From assembly GCF_014596475.1 (NCBI RefSeq), contig NZ_MECJ01000032.1, positions 113,836-177,835 of the forward strand: a stretch of 64,000 nucleotides of DNA, read 5' to 3'. The position numbers and the translations under genes are program-made. Shown piece after piece: positions 1 through 8,572 of this stretch. The stretch comes from Streptomyces sp. CBMA152. Its GTDB lineage: Bacteria > Actinomycetota > Actinomycetes > Streptomycetales > Streptomycetaceae. Below the pieces are notes generated by a model. That model was given only the letters and a program-made list of their open reading frames with translations, was not told the DNA's origin and made no database searches. Position 1 is the first letter of the stretch. The number at the start of each line of letters is the position of its first letter.

Positions 1-94
1 CACTGGGTGTGAGCAACCCCGCGGTGTCGTAGTGGTGCAGGGTGCGCACGGTGATCCCGGCGAACCCGGAGACCTGGCCGACGGAGTAACTCAT
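1..94 (-). CDS. MerR-family regulator, TipA-like (N-terminus only)
   Basis: Only the first 31 codons lie in the window; the gene continues beyond the left edge. They encode a MerR winged-helix DNA-binding start (MSYSVGQVSGFAGITVRT, then LHHYD), very like TipAL-type thiostrepton-responsive activators. The ATG at 94-92 has an AAGG ribosome site just upstream. The promoter region carries a perfect palindrome, described separately, of the kind these activators bind. The effector-binding half cannot be seen, so the ligand is unknown. The MerR assignment is firm; the TipA subfamily is an inference from the N-terminus and operator. Confidence 0.85.
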   Translation of the reverse strand, partial: MSYSVGQVSGFAGITVRTLHHYDTAGLLTPS

Positions 95-126
95 CGCGGT
101 GCCTTTCGTCGTGATCGAGCGTGCTG

Positions 127-143
127 CCTCACGTGACGTGAGG
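127..143 (-). promoter_or_regulatory. TipAL-type palindromic operator
   Basis: A perfect palindrome, CCTCACGT-G-ACGTGAGG, lies between the left-edge MerR gene and the MerR gene starting at 240. On the minus strand it follows a TTGACC -35-like hexamer (148-143), as expected for MerR promoters with long 19-bp spacers. From memory, the tipA promoter has this same inverted repeat. Autoregulation of the left-edge gene is inferred. Confidence 0.65.
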
Positions 144-175
144 GTCAAGCCGATCACACGACGGCGTTATGCTTG

Positions 176-199
176 AACCATCACATGGATGTGAAGGTT
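176..199 (+). promoter_or_regulatory. MerR-type inverted repeat upstream of the 240-641 regulator
   Basis: AACCATCACAT-GG-ATGTGAAGGTT is an 11-bp-arm inverted repeat with one mismatch, directly behind a TTGAAC -35-like hexamer (173-178). This geometry is typical of operators in MerR promoters. No convincing -10 is visible, so the exact promoter is uncertain. Confidence 0.5.
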
Positions 200-239
200 G
201 AGCCGCCCGGAGCCGGGCGACGGGACGTGGGGCGATCGC

Positions 240-641
240 ATGCGTATCGGAGAGTTGTCACAGCGCACCGGCACGCCCCCTCGGCTGCTGCGGTACTACG
301 AGGAGCAGGGCCTGATCGGCGCCGACCGCACGCCCAACGGCTATCGCGAGTACGACGACTCCAACGTGAACCGGGTCCTGCAGATCAGGGGGCTGCTCGA
401 CGCGGGGCTGCCCACCAGGATCATCAAGCAGATCCTGCCGTGCCTGGACGAGCCCCTGGCCAACCACTTCTCCGACGTGACCCCGGAGATGGTCGCGGGC
501 CTCGAACTCCACCGCGACCGTATGACGGCGCGCATCAACTGCCTGACCCGCAACCGCGACGCGGTGGCGCACTACCTCGACGCGCTGGGCCCGCGCGGCG
601 ACGGGGCCGGGGACACCTCGGCCGACTCGCCCACCCGATAG
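240..641 (+). CDS. MerR-family transcriptional regulator
   Basis: A 133-residue MerR regulator. The N-terminal winged helix reads MRIGELSQRTGTPPRLLRYY, followed by EEQGLI and NGYREYD, then a dimerisation helix (HRDRMTARINCL). It is too short to hold a separate ligand domain and has no cysteines placed like those of metal-sensing MerR proteins. I chose the ATG at 240 because the family motif begins there; an in-frame upstream GTG at 198 would add 14 residues inside the operator region. Its 3' end overlaps the convergent cupin gene by 70 bp, so the two transcripts are antisense. The signal it senses is unknown. Confidence 0.85.
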   Translation: MRIGELSQRTGTPPRLLRYYEEQGLIGADRTPNGYREYDDSNVNRVLQIRGLLDAGLPTRIIKQILPCLDEPLANHFSDVTPEMVAGLELHRDRMTARINCLTRNRDAVAHYLDALGPRGDGAGDTSADSPTR

Positions 642-1012
642 CCCGCCACCGACGGCCAGCGGACGGTGAGCACCACGGACTCCTCCTCCGCGTACCAGGA
701 GTGGTCCACCCCGCGCCCCCACACGACGTAGTCACCCTGCTCGCTCAACGTCACACTGCGGCCCGGAAGTTCCACCCGGAAGCGCCCGCTGATCAGCACC
801 AGCAGCGCCGTGCGCTCCTCGCCGGTCACCCATTGCGCCCGCTCGTCGCCGCGCGGGTGGACACCCCACTTGATCTCGACGGCTTCGCTGTGCCGGGGGT
901 CCCCGGCGTCCTTGAAGTGCCCGAGCAGCCAGCCCCGGTCGAGCGCGGCGTCCTTGCCCGCGTTGCCCACGTACACATCGGCCACATCAGCCACTTCCAC
1001 GACTTCGTTCAT
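572..1012 (-). CDS. Cupin-domain protein, signal-peptidase-like cupin family
   Basis: A 146-residue protein with one small beta-barrel cupin-like core (LLVLISGRFRVELPGRSVTL, then GDYVVWGRGVDHSW). The single histidine in the second motif and the weak first motif mean metal binding is uncertain. It resembles actinobacterial cupins of unknown function that sit next to regulators. The C-terminal tail is Pro/Ser-rich and lies in the 70-bp overlap with the convergent MerR gene, so the last residues may be dispensable. No catalytic role can be assigned. Confidence 0.7.
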   Translation of the reverse strand: MNEVVEVADVADVYVGNAGKDAALDRGWLLGHFKDAGDPRHSEAVEIKWGVHPRGDERAQWVTGEERTALLVLISGRFRVELPGRSVTLSEQGDYVVWGRGVDHSWYAEEESVVLTVRWPSVAGYRVGESAEVSPAPSPRGPSASR

Positions 1013-1056
1013 GGCATGGGAGCCTAATCGGCCGCTGAAGGGAGCCTCCTCGCTCC

Positions 1057-1866
1057 TCAGATCAGCGTCCTCCCGCCGTCCAGCGGCACGAACGTGCCCG
1101 TGACCTTGCTCGCAAGGTCACTGGTCAGCAGGACGACCGCGTCCGCCACGTCCTCCGGCAGGATCGGCTTGGGCAGCGGGGTGACCTCGGCAGTGTGGGC
1201 GATCAGGGTCGCCTGGAACGGGCCCGCGTTGGCATCGGTGGGGACGAAGCCCGGGGCGAGGGTGTTGACGCGGATGTTATCCGGCGCCAACTCCCTTGCC
1301 AGGGACCGGCCTACGGCGTCCTGGGCGCTCTTGGCCGCCGCTATCTCGACGGGTACGGGGTACGGGTTGTGCGTGGTGGACGCGCCGATGAGGACGATCG
1401 AGCCGCCGCCCGCCCGGCGCATCCCGGGGACGACGGCATGGCAGCACGCGAGGGTCGCGTCGAGTTGGGAGGCGACCGCGTCCCGTACCGAGGCGATGCC
1501 GTCGGGGGTGTCGATGAAACACCCTCCCGAAGCCCCGCCCCGCGCCGCCCCGGCCCTCGCGCCGATCCGGTCCGTGCCGACCATGACGTTGCAGACCAGG
1601 ACGTCGATCGGGCCGAGCGCTTCCGTGGCCGTCGCCACCATCGTCCGCACCTGTGCCAGATCGCACACGTCGCCCGCGACCGCGATCGCCCGGCTGCCCG
1701 ACTTCTCGATGTCGGCGACCACGCGCGCGGCGGCCTCGGCGCTGCGGAGGTAGTTGACCGCCACGGACGCGCCGTGCGCGCCCAGCGCACGGGCGACGGC
1801 CGCGCCGATCCCACGGCTCGCACCCGTCACCAGAGCCACCCGGCCCGCCAGCAGTGACGACGACAT
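1057..1866 (-). CDS. Short-chain dehydrogenase/reductase (SDR)
   Basis: A 269-residue classical SDR. The Rossmann glycine motif is TGASRGIG near residue 14, the catalytic serine lies in GGSIVLIGAS, and the C-terminal half has the usual NTLAPGFVPT segment. The canonical YxxxK is not obvious: the region after the serine reads NPYPVPVEIAAAKSAQDA, giving a Y-x8-K spacing rather than Y-x3-K, so activity is less certain. The ATG at 1866 is preceded by GGGGAG; an upstream in-frame start would add 41 residues of poor quality. It is divergent from rppA across a 280-bp gap. The substrate is unknown. Confidence 0.8.
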   Translation of the reverse strand: MSSSLLAGRVALVTGASRGIGAAVARALGAHGASVAVNYLRSAEAAARVVADIEKSGSRAIAVAGDVCDLAQVRTMVATATEALGPIDVLVCNVMVGTDRIGARAGAARGGASGGCFIDTPDGIASVRDAVASQLDATLACCHAVVPGMRRAGGGSIVLIGASTTHNPYPVPVEIAAAKSAQDAVGRSLARELAPDNIRVNTLAPGFVPTDANAGPFQATLIAHTAEVTPLPKPILPEDVADAVVLLTSDLASKVTGTFVPLDGGRTLI

Positions 1867-2148
1867 GACGTCTCCCCTCGTATCCCCTTGAAGCACCCCA
1901 TCACTCGGCGCCCCAAGATCGCACACGTCGGCGCACCCGGGACCCGTCACCGTCGCGGATGCGCCACACCGCGCATCCGCGACCGTCAAGCGTCACACGC
2001 GCCATCCGAATAACACTTTTGTGTACTTTCAGGGTGATCTGGGATTTCCTGTGGCATAGGCCGGGGATGATCATCCACGGCTGTCCGGCAGCCCGCCCGC
2101 CCCGTGTCACGAGGCCGGTGTCGCCTACCCCTCCAGGATGTTCCGCCC

Positions 2149-3222
2149 ATGGCTGTCTTGTGCCGACCTGCCGTCGCCGTGCCCGAGCATGTGATCACCT
2201 CCGAGCAGACGCTCGACCTGGTGCGCACCGTGCACGCCGGCCATCCCCAGCTGGCGCTCGCCCTCCGCCTGATCGAGAACACCGGGGTGGCCAAGCGGCA
2301 TCTGGTGCAGCCGCTGGAGGAGACCCTGCGCCACCCGGGGTTCGAGGTGCGGAACAAGGTGTACGAGGCGGAAGCCAAGGCGCGGGTGCCGCAGGTCGTA
2401 CGGCAGGCGCTGGACACCGCGGAGCTCACGGCACGGGACATCGACCTGATCGTCTATGTGTCGTGCACCGGGTTCATGATGCCGTCCCTGACGGCCTGGC
2501 TGATCAACACCATGGGATTCCGGCCGGAAACGCGTCAGGTACCGATTGCACAGCTCGGCTGTGCCGCGGGCGGCAGCGCGATCAACCGCGCGCACGACTT
2601 CTGCACCGCCTACCCCGACGCCAACGCCCTCGTCGTGGCCTGCGAGTTCTGCTCGCTGAGCTATCAGCCGACCGACCTGGGCGTCGGCACGCTGCTCTCC
2701 AACGGCCTGTTCGGCGACGCCGTGGCCGCCGCCGTGGTGCGCGGCTCGGGCGGCACGGGGATCCACCTTGAGCGCAACGGCTCGTATCTGATCCCGCAGA
2801 CCGAGGACTGGATCGCGTACGCGGTCCGCGAGACCGGGTTCCACTTCCTGCTCGACAAACGCGTCCCCGGCACGATGGAGTCGCTGGCGCCCGCCCTCGG
2901 ACGGCTCGCCGACGAACATGGCTGGAACGCGTCGGACCTGGACTTCTACATCGTCCACGCGGGCGGCCCGCGCATCCTGGACGACCTCTGCAAGTACCTC
3001 GGGGTGCCGCCGGAGGCGTTCCGCTTCAGCCGGGCCACGCTCACCGAGTACGGGAACATCGCCAGCGCCGTCGTCCTCGACGCGCTGGGCCGCCTGTTCG
3101 ACGAGGGCGGCGCCGAGCACCGGGCCAAGGGCCTGATCGCCGGGTTCGGGCCCGGTATCACCGCCGAAGTGGCGCTGGGCCACTGGACGTCGACGGCGGC
3201 GAAGAAATCCGTAGAGGTATAG
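2149..3222 (+). CDS. rppA: 1,3,6,8-tetrahydroxynaphthalene synthase (type III polyketide synthase)
   Basis: A 357-residue homodimeric chalcone-synthase-fold enzyme. The family condenses five malonyl-CoA units into THN, the precursor of flaviolin and HPQ melanin. The catalytic triad sits at the expected positions: Cys138 (LGCAAGG), His270 (IVHAGGP) and Asn303 (TEYGNIAS). The CysCGFMM-type loop reads SCTGFMMPSLTAW. The start ATG at 2149 has AGGA 11 bp upstream. It leads an operon: a P450 follows after 12 bp, then a MomA-like cupin and a second P450, the usual tailoring set for THN. Length and motifs match Streptomyces RppA throughout. Confidence 0.95.
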   Translation: MAVLCRPAVAVPEHVITSEQTLDLVRTVHAGHPQLALALRLIENTGVAKRHLVQPLEETLRHPGFEVRNKVYEAEAKARVPQVVRQALDTAELTARDIDLIVYVSCTGFMMPSLTAWLINTMGFRPETRQVPIAQLGCAAGGSAINRAHDFCTAYPDANALVVACEFCSLSYQPTDLGVGTLLSNGLFGDAVAAAVVRGSGGTGIHLERNGSYLIPQTEDWIAYAVRETGFHFLLDKRVPGTMESLAPALGRLADEHGWNASDLDFYIVHAGGPRILDDLCKYLGVPPEAFRFSRATLTEYGNIASAVVLDALGRLFDEGGAEHRAKGLIAGFGPGITAEVALGHWTSTAAKKSVEV

Positions 3223-3234
3223 GAGGACAGGGCC

Positions 3235-4464
3235 GTGGAGGAGAAGACCGTGCAGAACGACGCGACCGCGAGTGAGTCGACCGTCCACTTCTGGGCCCCG
3301 CCGGATCTGCCCGGCCTGGCCTTCGATCCGCTGCTGCACCGGCTGCTGCACGAGGAACCGGTCGCCCGCGTCCGGCTCCCCAACGGCGAGGGTCACGCGT
3401 GGCTGGCGACGCGGTACGACGACGTACGGTTCGTCTCCGTCGATCCCCGGTTCAGTCGGCAGGCCGTCATGGGGCGCTCCGTCACCAGGCTGGCCCCGCA
3501 CTTCATCCCGCTGCCCGGGGCCGTCGGATTCGCCGACCCGCCGGACCACACCCGGATGCGGCGCGTCGTCGCCAGCGCCTTCACCGCCCGCTCCATGCGC
3601 CGGCTGCACGAGCACGCGCAGGGGGTGATGGACGGTCTGCTGGACCGGATGGAACGCAAGGGCGGCCCGCTCGACCTGGTGGCCCACCTCAACCGGCCCT
3701 TCCCGCTCGCCATGGTGTGCGCACTGACGGGCGTGCCCGACGAGGACCAGTCCAAGATGGCGCACTGGTCGGACACCATCATCTCCGCAGGACGCGGCCG
3801 CGAGGCGAGCGAGCAGGCGAAGGCCGAGATGGCCGCGTACTTCCACGATCTGTTGGCCCTGCGCCGGACCGAGCCGCGCGAGGACCTGGCGGGCGTGCTG
3901 GCCGGGGCCGTCGAGGACGGCACGCTCGACGTGGACGAGGCCGTCGGGCTCGCCGTGCTGATCCAGATCGGCGGCGCGCACGCGGTGCGCAACAACAGCG
4001 CCAACATGGTGTACGCGCTGCTCACCAAGCCCGCACACCTCGCCCGGCTGCGCGCCGAGCCCCAACTCCTGCCGCAGGCCGTGGAGGAGCTGCTCCGCTA
4101 CATCCCTCACCGCAACGCGGTCGGCCTCTCCCGGATCGCCCTTGAGGACGTCGAGGTGGGCGGGGTGCTCATCCCCGAGGGCGACCCCGTATACGTCTCG
4201 TATCTCACCGCCAACCGCGACCCGCAGGTCTTCGCCGACCCCGAGCAGCTCGACTTCGACCGCACGCACAACCCGCATGTCGCCTTCGGCCACGGCCCGC
4301 ACTACTGCCCCGGCGCCACGCTGGCCCGGATGGAGTCCGAGATCCTGCTCCGCTCGCTGTGGGACCGCTTCCCGGAGCTGAAGCTGGCCGTGCCGGAGGA
4401 CGAACTGGTATGGGAGCGCGGGGCGTTGATCCGGGGGCCGAAGGAACTGCCGGTGACCTGGTGA
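3235..4464 (+). CDS. Cytochrome P450, CYP158A-like
   Basis: A 409-residue soluble bacterial P450. The heme-binding loop is FGHGPHYCPGA with Cys358 as the thiolate ligand, and the K-helix ExxR is EELLR. The segment HFIPLPGAVGFADPPDHTR closely matches CYP158A2, which couples flaviolin into dimers and trimers. The I-helix reads GGAHAVRNN, so alanine occupies the usual threonine position, as in CYP158A2. The GTG start at 3235 follows AGGAGG placed just after the rppA stop codon, consistent with one transcript. No ferredoxin or reductase gene is nearby, so electrons must come from elsewhere. Confidence 0.92.
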   Translation: MEEKTVQNDATASESTVHFWAPPDLPGLAFDPLLHRLLHEEPVARVRLPNGEGHAWLATRYDDVRFVSVDPRFSRQAVMGRSVTRLAPHFIPLPGAVGFADPPDHTRMRRVVASAFTARSMRRLHEHAQGVMDGLLDRMERKGGPLDLVAHLNRPFPLAMVCALTGVPDEDQSKMAHWSDTIISAGRGREASEQAKAEMAAYFHDLLALRRTEPREDLAGVLAGAVEDGTLDVDEAVGLAVLIQIGGAHAVRNNSANMVYALLTKPAHLARLRAEPQLLPQAVEELLRYIPHRNAVGLSRIALEDVEVGGVLIPEGDPVYVSYLTANRDPQVFADPEQLDFDRTHNPHVAFGHGPHYCPGATLARMESEILLRSLWDRFPELKLAVPEDELVWERGALIRGPKELPVTW

Positions 4465-4507
4465 CGGATCCGATGAACCGTCAGTGACCATCCGAGAGGA
4501 GACAGCC

Positions 4508-5092
4508 GTGGACGACCTCGATCCGTACACCCGCCCCATCGACGGTCTGGTGATCCCGCCCGGCGGCGGTCGCACGATCCGGACCGCCGCGCAGCAGGTG
4601 ACCTTCAAGGTCACCGGTACGCACTCGGCCGTCGCCTCCACCTTCGAGGTGGTGGTGCCGCCGGGCTTCGACGTCGGCGCCCACGCCCACAGCCGCAGCG
4701 AGGAGCTGTTCTACCTCCTCGAAGGCGAGCTGGACGTGATGGCGTTCGAGCCGAAGGTGCGGACCCGCGACGACTGGCGGGAGTGGGAGTCCCGTTCCGG
4801 CGAGCGCCACATCCGGGCGACGGCGGGCACGATGATCCTGGTGCCGCCCGGCTGTCCGCACGCCTTCGCCAACCCGACCGGCCGCCCCGCCCGCATGCTC
4901 TTCCAGGCCGCCCCTCCCCCGGACCACGAGCGCTACTTCGAGGAGCTGCTCGAACTCCTCAACAGCGGCGGCGAGATCGACCCGGCCGCCGTCCAGGAGC
5001 TGCGCGTGCGGTACGACATCGAGCAGCTGACCCCCCTGCGGCACACCCCTCCCGTACAAGCGCCGACCGTGAACGCGGGGGTCACGTCATGA
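4508..5092 (+). CDS. MomA-like cupin, quinone-forming monooxygenase
   Basis: A 194-residue cupin. The metal site is HAHSRSEE (His59, His61, Glu65/66) with a second-motif histidine at 118 (GCPHAF). In rpp loci, cupins of this type (MomA of S. antibioticus) oxidise THN to flaviolin; here that role is inferred from position between rppA and two P450 genes. The GTG at 4508 is preceded by GAGAGGAG at the right spacing and is better than the upstream in-frame GTG at 4484. Its stop overlaps the next gene's start by four bases (ATGA), implying translational coupling. Confidence 0.82.
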   Translation: MDDLDPYTRPIDGLVIPPGGGRTIRTAAQQVTFKVTGTHSAVASTFEVVVPPGFDVGAHAHSRSEELFYLLEGELDVMAFEPKVRTRDDWREWESRSGERHIRATAGTMILVPPGCPHAFANPTGRPARMLFQAAPPPDHERYFEELLELLNSGGEIDPAAVQELRVRYDIEQLTPLRHTPPVQAPTVNAGVTS

Positions 5093-6321
5093 CCGAGGAC
5101 GTACGCACCGACGCGCCCCGCACCTCCGACGGGGCCACGCCGCACTTCTGGCCGGTGGAGCACCTGGACGCCCTGGAGTTCGACCCGCTGCTGCACCGGC
5201 TGTTGCGGGAGGAGCCGGTCGCGCTCGTCCGGATGCGGTTCGGCGAGGGCAGCGCGTGGCTGGTGACGCGGTACCAGGACATCAAGGAGGTCACCTCGGA
5301 CCCCCGGTTCAGCCGGGCGCTGACCGTCGACCGGCCGGTGACCAGCATGACCCCGCATGTGGTGGCGCCCGCCGGGGGCATCGGCCGCACCGACCCGCCC
5401 GACCACACCCGGCTGCGGCGGCTGCTCGCCCAGACCTTCAACCGCAAGCGGGTCGCGGCGCTGAAGGTGGAGGCCGAGGCGATCGCCGAGGAGCTGGTCG
5501 GCGCCATGCTGGCCCAGGGGTCGCCCGCCGATCTCACCGAGTGCGTGACCGGGCCGATGCCGGAGCGGGTGATCGGCAAGCTGCTCGGCGTGCCGGAGGA
5601 CGACCTCGGCCGGCTCCAGGCCTGGCGGGCCGTCATCCTCTCCAGCGATCACTCGCTTGAGGAGAGCAACGCCGTGAAGGCCGAGATCGCCGGGTACTTC
5701 CGGGAGCTGGCGGCGCACCGCGTGGACCACCCCGGCGACGACCTGTTCAGCGAACTGGTCGCGGCCCGGGCCACCGACGAACTCAGCGCTCCCGAGCTGA
5801 TCTCGCTGGCCGTGATGATCGTACTGAACGCGCTCGACCAGGTCCGCAACCAGTGCTCCACCATGGTGTACACCCTGCTCACGCACCCCGACGAGCTGGC
5901 GCGGCTGCGGGCGGATCCGGAGCTGCTGCCCATGGCGATCGAGGAGTTGCTGCGGTTCATCCCGCAGCGCAACGGTGTGGGACTGCCCCGGATCGCGACC
6001 GAGGACGTCTGTGTGGGCGATGTGGTGATCCGTGCCGGGGAGGCGGTGTACGTCTCGTATCTCGCCGCCAACCGCGACCCGGAGGTCTTCACCGAGCCGG
6101 ACCGGTTCGACCTGTCCCGCGACGAGTCGCCCAACCTCGCGTTCGGCCATGGCGCGCACTACTGCCTCGGGGCCGCGCTCACCCGGATGCAGTGCGAGGT
6201 CATCCTCGCCACGTTGCTGCGTCGCATGCCGGGGTTGCGTCTCGCGGTCGCGCCGGAGCAGGTGCGGTGGCGCCGGGGGTCGATCAACCGGGGCCCCGAG
6301 ACGCTGCCGCTCACCTGGTGA
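5089..6321 (+). CDS. Cytochrome P450, second of the rpp operon
   Basis: A 410-residue P450 paralogous to the one at 3235. It has FGHGAHYCLGA with Cys359 as heme ligand and EELLR for ExxR. The I-helix is strongly changed: NALDQVRNQ replaces the usual (A/G)GxxT, so neither the glycine nor the proton-relay threonine is present. It starts inside the cupin stop codon (ATGA overlap), so it belongs to the same operon. A second flaviolin coupling or hydroxylation step is the natural guess; the substrate is not provable here. A strong hairpin at 6330-6355 closes the operon. Confidence 0.92.
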   Translation: MTEDVRTDAPRTSDGATPHFWPVEHLDALEFDPLLHRLLREEPVALVRMRFGEGSAWLVTRYQDIKEVTSDPRFSRALTVDRPVTSMTPHVVAPAGGIGRTDPPDHTRLRRLLAQTFNRKRVAALKVEAEAIAEELVGAMLAQGSPADLTECVTGPMPERVIGKLLGVPEDDLGRLQAWRAVILSSDHSLEESNAVKAEIAGYFRELAAHRVDHPGDDLFSELVAARATDELSAPELISLAVMIVLNALDQVRNQCSTMVYTLLTHPDELARLRADPELLPMAIEELLRFIPQRNGVGLPRIATEDVCVGDVVIRAGEAVYVSYLAANRDPEVFTEPDRFDLSRDESPNLAFGHGAHYCLGAALTRMQCEVILATLLRRMPGLRLAVAPEQVRWRRGSINRGPETLPLTW

Positions 6322-6329
6322 GGACGGGC

Positions 6330-6355
6330 GACGGGCGGACCGGAGGCCGCCCGTC
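6330..6355 (+). terminator. Hairpin terminator of the rpp operon
   Basis: GACGGGCGG and CCGCCCGTC form a perfect 9-bp stem around an 8-base loop, starting 8 bp after the P450 stop codon. There is no U-tract, which is common for Streptomyces terminators. Confidence 0.65.
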
Positions 6356-6495
6356 CGCGTTGCCTTCGAGCGGCGTTTTCTGATATCGGGCAATGTCGAA
6401 CTAAAGTTCATTTGTTCGCAACCACCCGCATCGGCATTCACATCTTCCCCACAAGGAAGACGCACAGCGATCGCCGGTACGGAGTGAACACGACG

Positions 6496-7980
6496 ATGAA
6501 CAAGCCGCTGCGGCATGTGGCCGTATTCTGCGGGGTCCTCATATGCGCCCTGCTCCTACGGACCACCTGGGTCCAGTTCGTCCAGGCCGACGACCTGGAC
6601 AACGACTCCCACAACACCCGGGTGAAGATCCGCCAGTACGCCCAGCCCAAGGGCGACATCATCGTCGACGGCAAGCCCGTCACCGGCTCGGTCGAGTCGC
6701 CGCCCACTTCGTACCTCAAGTACAAGAGGGTCTACAAGAACGGCCCGATGTACGCCCCCGTCACCGGCTACGCCTCCCAGACCCAGGGCGAGACCTTCCT
6801 GGAGTCCATCTACAAGAAGCCGCTGGCCGGTACGGACAACCGGTTCTCCCTCGATCGGGCCGCCGACTTCTTCACCGGCACCAAACCGCGCGGCGCGGAC
6901 GTGCTCACGACCATCAACGCCAAGGCGCAGGAGGCGGCGTACAAGGGGTTGATGGACATCAACGCGCGCGGCGCGGTGGTCGCGCTCGACCCGAAGACCG
7001 GCAAGGTCCTGGCTCTCGCCTCCACTCCCTCGTACGACCCGTCGGTCTTCGCGGGCGAGTCCTTCAAGGAGAGCGACAAGTTCAAGGCGCTCATCGCCGA
7101 CAAGAGCAAGCCGCTGGCCAACCGGGCACTGCGCGAGACCTATCCGCCCGGCTCCACCTTCAAGATCCTCACCGCCGCGGCCGCCCTGGAGCACGGCGCG
7201 GTCACGGACATCAACGCGAGTTCCGGCGCCGCCTCCCCGTACCGGCTGCCGCTCTCCACGACCACGGTCGGCAGCGAGGCCGGGAACGAGGTGTGCGACA
7301 AGGCGTCGATGAAGACCGCGATGCAGCACTCCTGCAACAACGTCTTCCTGGACGCGGCGTCGAAGGTGGGCGCGGACAAGATGCGTGAGACGGCGGAGAA
7401 GTTCGGCTTCAACAAGGACGTCTACGACAAGGAACTCGGCGATCTGCTCGCCTCCAAGAGCCTGTACCCCGACAAGCTCGACAAGCCGGGTGTCGCCCTC
7501 ACCGGTATGGGCCAGGGCAGCCTCACCAGCACGCCGATGCAGATGGCGATGGTGACGGCCGCGCTCGCCAACGACGGCAAGCTGATGCAGCCGTACCTCG
7601 TCGACGAGGTGCGCGCCCCCGACCTCTCCACGATCGAGAAGCACCGCCCCAAGGAGATGAGCAAGCCCGTCTCCCCGCAGACCGCGCGCAAGGTGCAGGA
7701 GATGATGGAGTTCACCGCCAAGGAGGGCAGCGCCAAGCGCGCCCTGATCGACGGGGTCACGGTCGGCGGCAAGACCGGCACCGCCCAGCGGGGCGTCGAC
7801 GTCAACAAGGACGTCCCGTACGGCTGGTTCGTCTCGTACGCGAAGAAGGGCGACGAACCCGCGGTCGCGGTCGCGGTGTTCATCGACCCGACGGCGATGG
7901 ACATCTCCCGCGAGGACATCTCGGGCGGCAAGCTGGGCGCGCCGATCGCGAAGAAGGTGATGCAGGCGGTGCTCAACTAG
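6496..7980 (+). CDS. Class B penicillin-binding protein (transpeptidase)
   Basis: A 494-residue PbpA/PBP2-like peptidoglycan transpeptidase. An N-terminal membrane anchor (about residues 5-25) is followed by an extracellular dimerisation domain and a transpeptidase domain. The active-site motifs are S220-T-F-K223, S279-C-N and K426-T-G. ATG 6496 matches the MNKPLR start typical of Streptomyces PbpA proteins; an in-frame GTG at 6484 is possible. The gene stands alone, without the FtsW/RodA partner or the pknB cluster that accompany the housekeeping copy. It is therefore probably an extra paralogue with a specialised wall role. Confidence 0.92.
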   Translation: MNKPLRHVAVFCGVLICALLLRTTWVQFVQADDLDNDSHNTRVKIRQYAQPKGDIIVDGKPVTGSVESPPTSYLKYKRVYKNGPMYAPVTGYASQTQGETFLESIYKKPLAGTDNRFSLDRAADFFTGTKPRGADVLTTINAKAQEAAYKGLMDINARGAVVALDPKTGKVLALASTPSYDPSVFAGESFKESDKFKALIADKSKPLANRALRETYPPGSTFKILTAAAALEHGAVTDINASSGAASPYRLPLSTTTVGSEAGNEVCDKASMKTAMQHSCNNVFLDAASKVGADKMRETAEKFGFNKDVYDKELGDLLASKSLYPDKLDKPGVALTGMGQGSLTSTPMQMAMVTAALANDGKLMQPYLVDEVRAPDLSTIEKHRPKEMSKPVSPQTARKVQEMMEFTAKEGSAKRALIDGVTVGGKTGTAQRGVDVNKDVPYGWFVSYAKKGDEPAVAVAVFIDPTAMDISREDISGGKLGAPIAKKVMQAVLN

Positions 7981-8160
7981 ACGTGGGTAAGCGGGTGTTC
8001 GACCTGTGACAACTACCGCCCAGGTTTACCCCCGAGCACCGCGCTGGTTGGACGCGCTCGGCCGTGCGCCCGGCGCACCATGGGGCTCGCGTGGCACCGA
8101 CCGGCCACGCCGTTCAGTTCCACGGAGACCGACCGGTCCACGGATACGAGGGGGAACACC

Positions 8161-8535
8161 ATGCTCAATGTGCGCAGGAGCGCGCTCGCCGGCGCCCTGG
8201 TGGCGGTGTGCGCGGTGACGGGGCTCAGCGTCGGACAGGCGTCCGCCGCCGAACGCCCCGCGCTGAGCGGGACGTACAGCGTCGACGCCAACAGCAACGT
8301 ACGGACCACCCCGCACGTCCGCGCGGGCACGGTCGTCTACACGACGACGGCGAGCCGCCCGATGGACGTCTACTGCTGGGCGCGCGGGGACTACGTCAAC
8401 TCGGGCGGGTACCACACGAGCATCTGGTACGAGGGCTCGTTGTGGACGGGCAGTCGGTACCTCGACGACGTGTACGTGTGGGGCGGCAACGTCAACACGC
8501 CGCACGACCCGCCGGCGGGTCTGCCGCAGTGCTGA
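8161..8535 (+). CDS. Small secreted protein, SH3-like fold suspected
   Basis: A 124-residue exported protein. It has a Sec signal peptide (about residues 1-30, ending ASA-AE) and a mature part rich in Tyr, Trp, Ser and Thr. The pattern VDANSNVRTTPHVRAGTVVY resembles bacterial SH3-type domains. Two cysteines (in VYCWA and LPQC) could form one disulfide. AGGGGG precedes the ATG. A strong hairpin terminator follows at 8573-8608. The function is unknown; similar proteins are common in Streptomyces secretomes. Confidence 0.75.
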   Translation: MLNVRRSALAGALVAVCAVTGLSVGQASAAERPALSGTYSVDANSNVRTTPHVRAGTVVYTTTASRPMDVYCWARGDYVNSGGYHTSIWYEGSLWTGSRYLDDVYVWGGNVNTPHDPPAGLPQC

Positions 8536-8572
8536 TCGCGCGCGGGAGATAGACGCGGAAGATCGGCATGGC

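Noticed and set aside
2013..2024. ACAC-TTTT-GTGT in the rppA upstream region as an operator
   Set aside because: The arms are only 4 bp, and such short repeats are expected by chance in an AT-richer promoter stretch.
2125..4641. 838-residue minus-strand open frame opposite rppA and the first P450
   Set aside because: It is the complement of strong family genes (RppA triad, P450 heme loop); it lacks a ribosome site and the translation is Arg/Gly/Val-rich low-complexity, as expected of antisense frames at 72% GC.
8006..8218. 70-residue plus-strand frame upstream of the small secreted protein
   Set aside because: It overlaps the real gene's signal peptide in another frame and has no ribosome site.
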